This document shows, piece by piece, positions 24,444-32,974 of a stretch of 64,000 bases of DNA. This stretch comes from Nocardioides sp. (lineage in GTDB: Bacteria > Actinomycetota > Actinomycetes > Propionibacteriales > Nocardioidaceae). The DNA lies in contig NZ_JASLGR010000060.1 of the NCBI RefSeq assembly GCF_030150155.1, forward strand, positions 1-64,000, in the 5' to 3' direction. Under the pieces are notes generated by a model. That model made no database searches, was not told the origin of the DNA, and was given only the letters and a program-made list of their open reading frames with translations. Made by a program: the position numbers and the translations under genes. Within the stretch, counting starts at the first letter, position 1; each line of letters starts with the position of its first letter.

Positions 24444-25747
24444 CGGCCCGCCAGCCGGGAGCGGGCGGCCGCCGCGACGGCGGAGCCGATGATCAGCTCA
24501 CCGCGAGCGACACCCCGGATGGCCCGCAGCACGTCCTGGGCCTCAGCGGACTTGAGCAGGTAGCCCGCCGCGCCCGCCTGGAGGGCCCCAGCGACATAGG
24601 CGTCGTCCTCGTGCATGGTCATCACCAGGACCCGCAGGTCGGGGTGGTCGACGAGCAGGTCACGGGTGAGATCGATGCCGGACTCGCCACCCAGGTCGAG
24701 GTCCATCAGCACGACGTCGAGGCCCTGCTCGACCAGCGCCCACGCCTCGGTGGCATCGCCCGCCGCGCCGACGAGGTCGAGCTCGTCCAGGGAGCCGAGC
24801 AGGCCGGTCATCCCCATCCGGAAGACCGGATGGTCGTCCACGACGCCGACCCGCAGCACCCGCGCCGATGCTCCGGACGCGGACGCCGTCAGGGCCGCAG
24901 GGGCCGTCGGGGCGGCTGTCGCGGCTGCCGTCGCCGCCACGCCGACCCGCTGCTGCAGGATCGCCGTCTCCAGGGCGCCGACCGCCGCAGACGGGTCCAC
25001 CCCGAGGTCCTCCCGCAACGCCTCGCGCAAGGAACGGAGCACCGCCAGAGCGTCGGCCTGGCGATCGGCCAGGACCAGGGCGGCGGCCCGGAGCAGCCAG
25101 ATCCGTTCGCGGTGCGGGTGCCGGACCGTCTCCGGCTCCAGCGCCCGCGCGGCCTGGGCCGCGTCGGCCAGGTGTCCGCTCTGCAGCCGGATCAGCTCGC
25201 GCATCTCGACCGCCGCCGCACGGAGCTCGTCGAGCCGGTCCCGTTCGGCCACGATCATCGGATCGTCGCCGAGGTCGGCGTACGGCTGACCGCGCCACCC
25301 GGCCAGAGCCTCGTCCAGCCGGTCGGCGCAGGGGGCGAGGTCGGCGCCCGAGGCGACCTGCCAGGGGCGCTCGGCCACGGTTCGCGTGCTCGCGCTCGCC
25401 TCGCGCACGGCGTTCTCGAGCACCGCGACGTCGAACGCCTCGGCCGGCAGTCCGAGGGTGTAGCCGAGGGCGGAGGTCTGGATCACCGTCGCTGCCTCGC
25501 GGGGAGCGCGCTCGGGTTCGAGCACCTTGCGCAACCCCGACACGTAGCCCTGCACCGTGACGGCGTGACTGGCCGGCGGGTCCTCGCCCCACAGCGCGTC
25601 CACGATCGCCTCCGGGCTGACCGGACGACCCCGGTGCAGCGCGAGCACCGCCAGCAGACGACGCGGCTTCGGCGCCCCGAGATCGAGCAGGCGTCCGCCG
25701 TCCTCCACCTCCACGGGGCCGAGCACACGGACTCTCACCCGCGTCAC
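24440..25747 (-). CDS. SARP-type regulator with C-terminal receiver domain
   Basis: A 435-residue protein of unusual layout. Residues 1-100 are an OmpR-like winged helix of the SARP type (VRVLGPVEVEDGGRLLDLG, then AVTVQGYVSGLRKVLEPER). Residues 105-265 are the bacterial transcriptional activator helical domain. After an Ala-rich linker, residues 298-412 form a NarL-type receiver with acidic pair D304-D305, phospho-acceptor D349 in VVLMDLDL and K399 in GYLLK. The protein ends 36 residues after K399, within the linker where a LuxR helix-turn-helix normally follows. GTG 25747 with GAGG upstream is chosen; longer in-frame extensions lack domain similarity. It is coupled to the kinase gene. Confidence 0.88.
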   Translation of the reverse strand: MTRVRVRVLGPVEVEDGGRLLDLGAPKPRRLLAVLALHRGRPVSPEAIVDALWGEDPPASHAVTVQGYVSGLRKVLEPERAPREAATVIQTSALGYTLGLPAEAFDVAVLENAVREASASTRTVAERPWQVASGADLAPCADRLDEALAGWRGQPYADLGDDPMIVAERDRLDELRAAAVEMRELIRLQSGHLADAAQAARALEPETVRHPHRERIWLLRAAALVLADRQADALAVLRSLREALREDLGVDPSAAVGALETAILQQRVGVAATAAATAAPTAPAALTASASGASARVLRVGVVDDHPVFRMGMTGLLGSLDELDLVGAAGDATEAWALVEQGLDVVLMDLDLGGESGIDLTRDLLVDHPDLRVLVMTMHEDDAYVAGALQAGAAGYLLKSAEAQDVLRAIRGVARGELIIGSAVAAAARSRLAGR

Positions 25748-25755
25748 GATAATCC

Positions 25756-27039
25756 TCAGCGCCGGACCCTGACTCCGGAACCGAGCCACGACTTCGTCGC
25801 CGTGCCGGGCCTGCTCAGCGTGATCCGCAGGGCGATCCGGGTGCCGCGGTCGCGCTTCCTCAGCCGGTACGCCGACCCGTGGACGCCCCTGATCGGGCGA
25901 CCGTTGCGCAGCCACTGGAAGGCGACCCGAGCGGGCCGGGGTGCCCACGCGCCCGGGTCGGCACGCAGGATCCGGCCGACCGCGGCCCTGCCGCTGAGTC
26001 GAGGCGAACGCACCACCGCGAACCGGGTGCCGGCGCCCAGCGCCGCGCCGCTCCAGTACGGCTCCCGGGCACCCCGCACCGCCAGCACCGGCTGCGTCTG
26101 GCAGTCCAGGGCGGCCGTGGTGAGCCAGATCCCGTCGGGCTCGGCCCACGCCAACGCGCGGGAGTCGGGCGAGAACGTCGGTGAGGCGAAGCCGTCGGCC
26201 CGGGTGGTGGCACACGCCGGGTCGGGTGGTGCCGGCACCGGCCCGGAGCGGATGTTGCCTCCGATCCGGTAGGTCGCGATGTGGCTCTGGTCGCCCTCGC
26301 CCCGGATCAGGGCGAGGGTGGAGGCGTCGCGCGAGACCACCGGCGCGGTGAGCTGGAGATACTCGCTGCTGGTGTTGCCGTCGTGGAACCAGTGCCGCGT
26401 GCGCAGCGCGAGGTCGAAGACCTGGACGGCGTCGAAGTCGGTGCCGTTGAGCGCGAGCCTGGTGCTGGTCACCCAGCTCGGGTTGCCGTACAGCGCCGTG
26501 CCGAACCGGCTCGGGTCGGTGAGCGTGCCGGCGGCGCTGACCGCGGTGCTCCACCGCATCTTGCACGCCAGCCCTGGCGGACAGCTGTAGCGGCGGTAGG
26601 TGTAGGCGATCAGGGCGCCGTCGGGTGAGATCACCGCGTCGTCGATCCCGCCGCCGAGCGGCTGCCCGGCGGAGTCGGTGAGGTTGGGCGGGTCGAAGGA
26701 GTTCAGCAGGTTGCCCCACTGGTCGAACCGGTAGACCCGGGGGCCGCGCACCGCGGCGATGGTGCCGTTGTCGGCGCCGCTGGGTGCGTGCCAGGGTGCG
26801 GCGGCGGTGCCACCGGTGGTGATCCGGCGTTCGCCCGAGCCGTCGGGACGGGCTACGAAGACGTCGTACCCCTTGACGTAGACGAGCGTGCCGGGCCCGC
26901 TCGGTGCGGGTGCGGCACCGGCCGGATCGGCGGCGAGGCCGGTCCCCGTCAGGCCGGAGGCGAGCAGGGCGCCGGTGCCGACGAGGGTCATCAGGCGGGT
27001 GCTGCGTCGCGCCGGGCGACGCGGGTGTGGCGAGATCAT
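25756..27039 (-). CDS. Secreted TolB-like beta-propeller protein
   Basis: A 427-residue exported protein. RRPARRSTRLMTLVGTGALL with a following Ala-rich segment is a Sec-type signal with an Arg-rich n-region. The middle holds WD40/TolB-like blades (DVFVARPDGSGERRITTG, DAVISPDGALIAYTYRR, SPTFSPDSRALAWAEPDG). The last 70 residues (RVAFQWLRNGRPIRGVHG, then TKSWLGSGVRVRR) match the beta-sandwich repeat found at the C-terminus of many actinobacterial secreted proteins. It lies nine bases before the SARP regulator gene on the same strand and ten after the FAD enzyme gene, so it probably belongs to a five-gene unit. A ligand or signal-presenting role for the kinase is speculative. Confidence 0.8.
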   Translation of the reverse strand: MISPHPRRPARRSTRLMTLVGTGALLASGLTGTGLAADPAGAAPAPSGPGTLVYVKGYDVFVARPDGSGERRITTGGTAAAPWHAPSGADNGTIAAVRGPRVYRFDQWGNLLNSFDPPNLTDSAGQPLGGGIDDAVISPDGALIAYTYRRYSCPPGLACKMRWSTAVSAAGTLTDPSRFGTALYGNPSWVTSTRLALNGTDFDAVQVFDLALRTRHWFHDGNTSSEYLQLTAPVVSRDASTLALIRGEGDQSHIATYRIGGNIRSGPVPAPPDPACATTRADGFASPTFSPDSRALAWAEPDGIWLTTAALDCQTQPVLAVRGAREPYWSGAALGAGTRFAVVRSPRLSGRAAVGRILRADPGAWAPRPARVAFQWLRNGRPIRGVHGSAYRLRKRDRGTRIALRITLSRPGTATKSWLGSGVRVRR

Positions 27040-27048
27040 CAGGTCTCC

Positions 27049-28401
27049 TCAGTGGCCGATCAGGCCGGCAGGGTCGTAGGTCTCACGCAGGCGCTGGAGC
27101 CGGGCACGGTCCTCGGCGTTGCGGCTGCGGTCGACGGCTCCGGGCAGGTTGAGCGAGCCGACGAAGTTGGGCTGGAAGGTCCCGGTGGTCCACGGCGCCA
27201 TCGCCTGTGCCAGCGCCGCCACCGTCGCCGCGACAGGGCCGTCGAACAGCTCCGGGAGCGGGGCGCTGACCACGAAGAGTCCGTACGCCGCCTCGCGGCC
27301 GATCACCGCGTCGGCCAGCGCCGGCGGGTGGGCCAGCCGTCCCCCGAGGCGGCGCACTTCCACGACCGACAGCGGTGCCGGGGCGCCCGGACCGACGACC
27401 TCGAGCAGTGCGGAGACAGCGTCACGGTCCAGGGCGCCCAACAACGCCCCCGCTTCGACCACCGGCATCGGCGTCTCGGGGTCGGCGTGCAGCGCGCCGA
27501 GCGCGGTGGCCGGGAGCTCGCCGAGGGTGTCGAGCACCGTCGGGGCAAGGGCGCGGACCGGGGCGACGGCAGCCGCCGCCGTGGCAGCCGAGTCGGCGGC
27601 GGTGAGCGGCACCGCGATCCGGACGTGCAGCACGCAGCGGCCCCGCAACGGCTCGGGCACGGTCGCGAGGTCGGGCAGCCGCAACAGCGCGATCGAGGTG
27701 TTGACCTCCTCGGGAAGCCCCGCCGACCACGCCACCCACCCGGCCAGGACCGCGTCGGCGTCAGCGGCGTCGAAGAAGAGCCCGCCGCCGTACATCCGGG
27801 TGAGCCGGACCAGGCCGACCTCGACCGAGGTGACCACCGCGGGGATCTCCTTGCCGCCCCGCAGCGCCCAGAACAGGTCAGGGTGGCTGGTCGGGCTGAC
27901 GGTGAGGACCTCGCCGGTCCCCGAGACCACCTGAGCCGAACGCAGGTAGTCGCTGCCCCAGCCGAACGTCCGGCCCCACGGGCTGAGGCCACCGCCGAGC
28001 AGGTAGCCCACCACGCCGACCCCCGGTGCCGAGCCCGCGACGGGCGCCAGGCCGTACGGAGCCGCCGCGCTGAGCACCTGCGCCCAGGTGGCACCGGCGC
28101 CGATCCGCACGGTCTCGGTGGTCGGATCGACGGTGACGTCGTCCAGCGCGCCGGTCAGCAGCGCGAAGCCGCCCTCGATCCGATGGGTCCACCCGTGGCC
28201 GGTGCCGACCGGGGTGAGCCGCTCCCCTGCGGCCGCCGCAGCCCGGACCGCGTCGGCGACCTCCTCGGTCGAGCGGGGCGCCAGGACCGCGCGGGGCGTG
28301 TGGGCATGCGCCAGGTTGAACGTGGGCAGGGAGGTTCCGGGTGTGGTGCTGAGGGACATCGGGTCCTCTTTCGCGGTCGTCGTGGAGGTGGTCGGGTTCA
28401 T
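27049..28401 (-). CDS. FAD-binding (PCMH-type) oxidoreductase
   Basis: A 450-residue oxidase-like flavoprotein of the berberine-bridge/VAO superfamily. The FAD domain shows the usual segments: PRSTEEVADAVRAAAAAG, TPVGTGHGW, VRIGAGATWAQVL, GVGVVGYLLGGGLSPWGRTFGWG and HPDLFWALRGGKE. The C-terminus ends with the family-typical LQRLRETYDPAGLIG. The His and Cys used for double covalent FAD attachment cannot be placed with certainty, though GTGHGW offers the His. ATG 28401 overlaps the preceding stop; ATG 28359, with AGAGG upstream, is a credible alternative. No signal peptide is clear. The substrate is unknown. Confidence 0.87.
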   Translation of the reverse strand: MNPTTSTTTAKEDPMSLSTTPGTSLPTFNLAHAHTPRAVLAPRSTEEVADAVRAAAAAGERLTPVGTGHGWTHRIEGGFALLTGALDDVTVDPTTETVRIGAGATWAQVLSAAAPYGLAPVAGSAPGVGVVGYLLGGGLSPWGRTFGWGSDYLRSAQVVSGTGEVLTVSPTSHPDLFWALRGGKEIPAVVTSVEVGLVRLTRMYGGGLFFDAADADAVLAGWVAWSAGLPEEVNTSIALLRLPDLATVPEPLRGRCVLHVRIAVPLTAADSAATAAAAVAPVRALAPTVLDTLGELPATALGALHADPETPMPVVEAGALLGALDRDAVSALLEVVGPGAPAPLSVVEVRRLGGRLAHPPALADAVIGREAAYGLFVVSAPLPELFDGPVAATVAALAQAMAPWTTGTFQPNFVGSLNLPGAVDRSRNAEDRARLQRLRETYDPAGLIGH

Positions 28402-30059
28402 CGCAGTCGCACCGTGATCGGCGCACTGGTGGCGGACCGTTGCGTGGTCGATCCGGCGTAGCTGACGCGGAGGCGGACCTTGCCGCGAGGAAGCCGGGAG
28501 GTGGTGAGGGTGACCCGACCGGCGCGGAGCCGCCCGGTGGCCACGACCTTGCTGCCGCGCCTGACCGTGACGACCCCGGTCGGCGTGCCGCTGGCCGACC
28601 GGACCGCCAGGACGAGGCGGACCGTGCGGTGCTTGCGCACCCGCTTGCCGATCACCTTCACCGTCGTGGCCGCCTTGACGGTGCCGTGCCCACCGGGCTG
28701 GTGGGTGCCGGGGTCGTTCGGGTTGTTGGGGTTGTTGGGGTCGCCCGGGTTGTTCGGGTCGTTCGGCACCGGGGCGGTGACGGTGACGGTCCGCACCGCA
28801 CTGAAGGACTCGGTCAGGTCGGTGGTGGCGCCGAAGTGCGCGCGGATCTGATGGACCCCCGCGCTCAGGCCACTGAGCCGGTACGTCGCCCCGGTGACGG
28901 TCGCGGGCCAGGCCGTGCCGTCCACCTCGATCACGGCACCGGCCACCGGGTTCTGCTCAGCATCGACGGTGCGCACGGTGCCGCTCACCGCCTCGGCCGT
29001 CGTCACCGCGATGCGGTCGACGCTGAGCTCGGTGGTCGTGGCCCAGGGGCGCACCCGAGCCACGTCGAGGTCGAACGTCGAGGAGGAGCCCGCCACGGTC
29101 GAGGAGCTCTGCGGGCCCGGGACGAACTCGGCCCGCACGCTCCACCGTCCCGGCCTGGTGCTGAGCCAGCTGGTCAGCTCGACGTTGATCGCCACGCCGC
29201 GCTCGGCGGGACGCTCGGAGATCAGCTCCTCCGAACCCCCACCACTGCGGGCGGCGGTGACCCGCAGTGTCCCCGACGCCGCGGCCGGGGCGGTGGGATC
29301 GACCGCGCCGATCAGCGCCGTCACGCGGAAGAAGTCGCCCTGGGTGATCGGCCCGTCGAGGTGTGTCAGTCCGACCCGGGTGGCGAGCAGGTCGGTGCGG
29401 AGCGACCCCTCGAAGCTGCCGGCCCCGGGACCCGTCGCTGCAAGGTAGGTGGCTCCGACCAGACGCACCTCGACGGGCATCGAGCAGGCGCACGGCATGG
29501 TGGCGTTGGGCAGCGCGAAGGTGCCGTCCGCGGCCACCGGAGCCGTCGCCCGGACCGCCTCGGAGGCACGCAGCTGGACCGTGCCGTCCATCGCGACCGC
29601 GGTCGGAGCGTCGGGCACCACGCGCCCGGTCCACGGCGCGCTGTAGTCGGCCCTGGTCCGATCCAGGGTGACGTGCACCGGCACGGTCGTGGTGGAGAAG
29701 GTGAAGGTCGCCGTCCCCGAGGTGACCTCGTTGCCGGCCTCGACGGTGAGCCGGTACGCCGTCCCCGGCTTGAACCGGTTGATGGTCGGGACAGAGAAAC
29801 GGGTGGCTCCGTCGATCGGCTGGGAGCCGAGCTCCACGTCGCCGTAGGAGATCGAGGCGACCACCTCCGATCCGCTGGAACGGACGGTGAACGTGAGCTC
29901 GTCGCCGTACCGCGGGGTGGAGACGTTGGAGACCGTCACGGTCAGGGGCGGCACCGCCGAGGCGCGGGGCATCGGCGGCACCACCAGCACGATGAGCGCT
30001 GCGGCCAGGAGCCACAGCAGTGGCCGCCACGGCGACCGGAGCAGGGGTGCGGAAGTCAT
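28398..30059 (-). CDS. Exported Ig-like repeat surface protein
   Basis: A 553-residue secreted protein. A signal peptide (basic RSPWRPLL, then a long hydrophobic core ending PRASA) is followed by several beta-rich domains with Ig-like and Ig_3/MG2-type patterns (VTVSNVSTPRYGDELTFTVRS, and VSGTVRTVDAEQNPVAGAVIEVDG). A low-complexity Asn-Pro-rich linker at about residues 435-460, encoded by short tandem repeats near 28725-28770, leads to a basic C-terminal Ig-like domain with GVVTVRRGSKVVATGRLRAG. No LPXTG anchor is seen. It is the promoter-proximal gene of the unit that ends with the SARP-receiver and kinase genes. Confidence 0.8.
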   Translation of the reverse strand: MTSAPLLRSPWRPLLWLLAAALIVLVVPPMPRASAVPPLTVTVSNVSTPRYGDELTFTVRSSGSEVVASISYGDVELGSQPIDGATRFSVPTINRFKPGTAYRLTVEAGNEVTSGTATFTFSTTTVPVHVTLDRTRADYSAPWTGRVVPDAPTAVAMDGTVQLRASEAVRATAPVAADGTFALPNATMPCACSMPVEVRLVGATYLAATGPGAGSFEGSLRTDLLATRVGLTHLDGPITQGDFFRVTALIGAVDPTAPAAASGTLRVTAARSGGGSEELISERPAERGVAINVELTSWLSTRPGRWSVRAEFVPGPQSSSTVAGSSSTFDLDVARVRPWATTTELSVDRIAVTTAEAVSGTVRTVDAEQNPVAGAVIEVDGTAWPATVTGATYRLSGLSAGVHQIRAHFGATTDLTESFSAVRTVTVTAPVPNDPNNPGDPNNPNNPNDPGTHQPGGHGTVKAATTVKVIGKRVRKHRTVRLVLAVRSASGTPTGVVTVRRGSKVVATGRLRAGRVTLTTSRLPRGKVRLRVSYAGSTTQRSATSAPITVRLR

Positions 30060-30136
30060 GGTCGGAGCCTCGACGCGCGGGCTTGAGCCGCGCTGGGGGA
30101 CGACTGGAGTCGACCCGGTTGTGATGGACTCGCCCT

Positions 30137-31051
30137 GTGTCCTCGTCTGTGTCCCCCTCTGCCACGGTCCCGCTCCCACCCGACGAAGCAGCGCTCGTAC
30201 GTCGTCGCCTGACCGCCCTCGGGGTGGACGGCCTGATCGACGTCCACACGCACTTCATGCCCGACTCCGTGCTGCGCAAGGTGTGGGGCTACTTCGACGC
30301 GGTCGGGCCGATGACCGGGCGGCCGTGGCCGATCGCCTACCGGCTGAGCGAGGCCGAGCGGGTGCAGCGGCTGCAGGACTTCGGGGTCTCGCACTTCACC
30401 GCCCTGAACTATCCGCACAAGCCCGAGATGGCGGCCTGGCTCAACGCCTGGGGGCGCGAGTTCGCTGCCGCGACGCCGGGGTGCCTGACCTCGGCGACGT
30501 TCTACCCCGAGGCCTCGGCGGCGACGTATGTGCCCGAGGCGATCGCGGCCGGCGCCCACGTCTTCAAGGCCCACGTCCAGGTCGGTGACTACGACCCGAA
30601 CGATCCGCTGCTGAACCCGGTCTGGGGCACGCTCGCCGAGGCCCGCACCCCGGTCGTCATCCACTGCGGGCACGGCCCCGCGCCGGGCACCCACACCGGT
30701 CCGGCGGCGATGCGGACGCTGCTGGCCCGCTTCCCGGACCTGGTCCTGATCGTCGCCCACATGGGCTTGCCGGACTACGGGGACTTCCTGGACCTAGCGG
30801 CTCGCTACCCCGGCGTGCACCTGGACACCACGATGGCGTTCACGGCGTTCACCGAGGCGCTCACCCCGTTCCCGCCCGACCTGCGACCGATGCTGGTCGA
30901 CCTCGGCGACCGGATCCTGTTCGGCAGCGACTTCCCCAACATCCCGTACAGCTACCTCTCCGCCCTCGACGCCGTCGTGGACCTCGGGCTCGGCGACGAC
31001 TGGACGCGCGGGGTGGTCGAGGGGAACGCCCGCCGGCTCTTCCACCTCTAG
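30137..31051 (+). CDS. Amidohydrolase_2 family metal-dependent hydrolase
   Basis: A 304-residue TIM-barrel enzyme of the amidohydrolase_2 group, related to ACMSD-type decarboxylases and lactone hydrolases. Metal-site motifs are IDVHTHFMP near the N-terminus, VIHCGHGPAPGTH and IVAHMGLPDYGD in the middle and LFGSDFPNIPYSY near the C-terminus. It differs enough from the ACMSD at 3318 to be a separate function. GTG 30137 is divergent from the Ig-protein gene, 77 bp away. The TAG stop is followed without a gap by four units of the 22-bp repeat. The substrate cannot be deduced. Confidence 0.85.
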   Translation: MSSSVSPSATVPLPPDEAALVRRRLTALGVDGLIDVHTHFMPDSVLRKVWGYFDAVGPMTGRPWPIAYRLSEAERVQRLQDFGVSHFTALNYPHKPEMAAWLNAWGREFAAATPGCLTSATFYPEASAATYVPEAIAAGAHVFKAHVQVGDYDPNDPLLNPVWGTLAEARTPVVIHCGHGPAPGTHTGPAAMRTLLARFPDLVLIVAHMGLPDYGDFLDLAARYPGVHLDTTMAFTAFTEALTPFPPDLRPMLVDLGDRILFGSDFPNIPYSYLSALDAVVDLGLGDDWTRGVVEGNARRLFHL

Positions 31052-31139
31052 CCGACTTCCGGGTTCACCACCGCCCACTTCCGGGTTCACCACCGCCGAC
31101 TTCCGGGTTCACCACCGCCCACTTCCGGGTTCACCCCGG
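31052..31139 (+). repeat. 22-bp tandem repeat array A, four units
   Basis: Four contiguous 22-bp units share the core ACTTCCGGGTTCACC and differ mainly at position 3 (G or C). The first unit begins on the base after the TAG stop of the amidohydrolase gene and the last ends 13 bases before the Zur box of znuA. Related arrays lie at 33820, 35073 (inverted) and 63144. Confidence 0.9.
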
Positions 31140-31151
31140 TTCGCCATTGAG

Positions 31152-31170
31152 AATGAGAACGATTATCATT
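31152..31170. promoter_or_regulatory. Zur box of znuACB
   Basis: The 19 bases AATGAGAACGATTATCATT contain TGAGAAC and ATTATCA around a central G, the usual 7-1-7 dyad of Fur-family zinc repressors. It is 63 bp upstream of the znuA ATG and should mediate zinc-dependent repression of the importer. Confidence 0.78.
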
Positions 31171-31232
31171 GCCAATGACACGTCGTCGCTGGCGTCCCTG
31201 CCAGCGCGCCCGAGACTCGGAAGTGGGACCTC

Positions 31233-32159
31233 ATGACACTCAAGACCACCCTCGCCGCGGCAGCGGTCGCCGCCGTCGCCCTGACCCTCACCGCATGCGG
31301 CTCCTCCGACTCCGGCACAGCGACGAAGGACGCGTCCTCCTCGAAGGGCGACACCCCGATCTCGGTCGTCGCCTCCACCAACGTCTGGGGCGACATCGCC
31401 TCCCAGGTCGGCGGTGACGCCGTGAAGGTCACCTCCCTGATCTCCGACCCGAGCCAGGACCCGCACTCCTTCGAGGCCAGCGCCACCACCGCCCTGGAGA
31501 TCAAGAAGGCCGGCCTCGTGATCGAGAACGGCGGCGGCTACGACGACTTCGTCACCCAGCTCCTCGGCACCCATGCCTCGAAGGCGGTCGTCGTCGACGC
31601 TGTCACCGTCTCCGGCAAGACCACCGCCGCGGGCGACGACCTCAACGAGCACGTCTGGTACGACCTGCCGACCGCCCAGAAGGTCGCCGACGCGATCGCC
31701 ACCGAGCTCGGCAAGCTCGACCCCAGCCAGGCCGCCACCTTCACCGCCAACGCGAAGACGTTCGCCGGCAAGGTCGACACCCTGATCGCCGACGAGCAGA
31801 AGCTCAAGGCCACCGCGACCGGCAAGGGCGTCGGGATCACCGAGCCGGTGCCGCTCTACATGACCGAGGCCATCGGCCTGGTCGACAAGACCCCGGCCGC
31901 CTTCAGCGCCGCGATCGAGGAGGGCGACGACGTCGCCGTCGGCACCCTCAACCAGACCCTCGACCTCTACCGCAACCACCAGGTAGCAGTGCTGGTGACC
32001 AACGCGCAGACCAGTGGACCGATCACCTCCCAGGTCGAGAAGGCTGCGAAGGCCGCAAACATCCCCGTCGTGTCGGTGACCGAGACGATGCCGGAGGGCC
32101 AGACTTACGAGTCATGGATGCAGCACAACCTCGACGCGCTCAGCGCAGCCCTGCGCTGA
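31233..32159 (+). CDS. znuA: Zinc ABC transporter substrate-binding lipoprotein
   Basis: A 308-residue cluster A-I (ZnuA/TroA) metal-binding protein. The lipobox LTLTAC gives a lipid-anchored Cys after about 21 residues. VVASTNVWGDIASQVGG is the typical N-terminus; metal ligands are probable in DPHSFEAS (His), NEHVWYD (His) and the later Glu/Asp positions. The long His-rich loop of many zinc-specific ZnuA proteins is absent, so manganese cannot be fully excluded, but the Zur-type operator points to zinc. It is the first gene of znuA-znuC-znuB. Confidence 0.9.
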   Translation: MTLKTTLAAAAVAAVALTLTACGSSDSGTATKDASSSKGDTPISVVASTNVWGDIASQVGGDAVKVTSLISDPSQDPHSFEASATTALEIKKAGLVIENGGGYDDFVTQLLGTHASKAVVVDAVTVSGKTTAAGDDLNEHVWYDLPTAQKVADAIATELGKLDPSQAATFTANAKTFAGKVDTLIADEQKLKATATGKGVGITEPVPLYMTEAIGLVDKTPAAFSAAIEEGDDVAVGTLNQTLDLYRNHQVAVLVTNAQTSGPITSQVEKAAKAANIPVVSVTETMPEGQTYESWMQHNLDALSAALR

Positions 32160-32167
32160 GGCCGACG

Positions 32168-32974
32168 ATGACGCCCGTCCTCCGCATCGACCACGCCACG
32201 CTCGCCTACGGGCAGCGCACGCTCTGGTCAGGCCTCGACCTCGATGTCGCCCCCGGGGAGTTCATCACCGTGCTGGGCTCCAACGGCACCGGCAAGTCGA
32301 GCCTGCTCAAGGCGATCCTCGGCCTGGTCCCGCTCTCGGCGGGATCCGTCATGGTCGACGGGGAGCCGGCACGACGCGGAAGCCGGCGGATCGGCTACAT
32401 CCCCCAGCAGCGTGGGTACGCCGTCGACGTACCGCTGCGGGGCAAGGATCTGGTTCGACTCGGCATCGACGGGAACCGCTGGGGACTGCCCCTGCCGTGG
32501 CGCAGCGCCGCCCGGAACCGGGTGGCCGAGCTGGTCGAGCGGGTCGGGGCGACGTCGTACGCGCATCGGCCGCTCGGCCAGCTCTCCGGTGGCGAGCAGC
32601 AACGGCTGCGGATCGCGCAGGCACTGGCGACCGACCCGGCGGTGCTGCTGTGCGACGAGCCACTGCTCTCCCTCGACCTGCGCCACCAGCGTCAGGTCGT
32701 GGCCCTGATCGACCAGCAGCGCCGCGAGCACGGCACGTCGGTCGTCTTCGTCACCCACGAGATCAATCCGGTGCTGCCGGTGACCGACCGGGTGCTGTAC
32801 CTCCACGACGGCCGCTTCCGGATCGGTAGCCCGCAAGACGTGATGACAAGCGAGGTGCTCTCCGAGCTGTACCAGTCCCCGATCGAGGTGATCCGGCGTG
32901 GCGACCAGCTGATCGTCCTGGGCGCCGACGACGCCGGCCACACCCACCCGCACGACGAGGAGGAGCCCGCATGA
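32168..32974 (+). CDS. znuC: Zinc ABC transporter ATP-binding protein
   Basis: A 268-residue ABC ATPase. Walker A is GSNGTGKSS, the Q-loop lies in IGYIPQQRG, the signature is LSGGEQQRLRIAQAL, Walker B is VLLCDEPLLSLD and the H-loop is FVTHE. The C-terminal GHTHPHDEEE tail is His/Asp/Glu-rich and could bind zinc as a local sensor. ATG 32168 lies nine bases after the znuA stop; the stop overlaps the znuB start. It powers metal import through ZnuB. Confidence 0.92.
   Translation: MTPVLRIDHATLAYGQRTLWSGLDLDVAPGEFITVLGSNGTGKSSLLKAILGLVPLSAGSVMVDGEPARRGSRRIGYIPQQRGYAVDVPLRGKDLVRLGIDGNRWGLPLPWRSAARNRVAELVERVGATSYAHRPLGQLSGGEQQRLRIAQALATDPAVLLCDEPLLSLDLRHQRQVVALIDQQRREHGTSVVFVTHEINPVLPVTDRVLYLHDGRFRIGSPQDVMTSEVLSELYQSPIEVIRRGDQLIVLGADDAGHTHPHDEEEPA

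Noticed and set aside
28725..28770. Intergenic repeat
   Set aside because: These short repeats are coding; they produce the Asn-Pro-rich linker of the Ig-like surface protein.
31052..31139. Possible CRISPR array
   Set aside because: The 22-bp units are contiguous with no spacers, and no cas genes are in the window. The same holds for the other three arrays.
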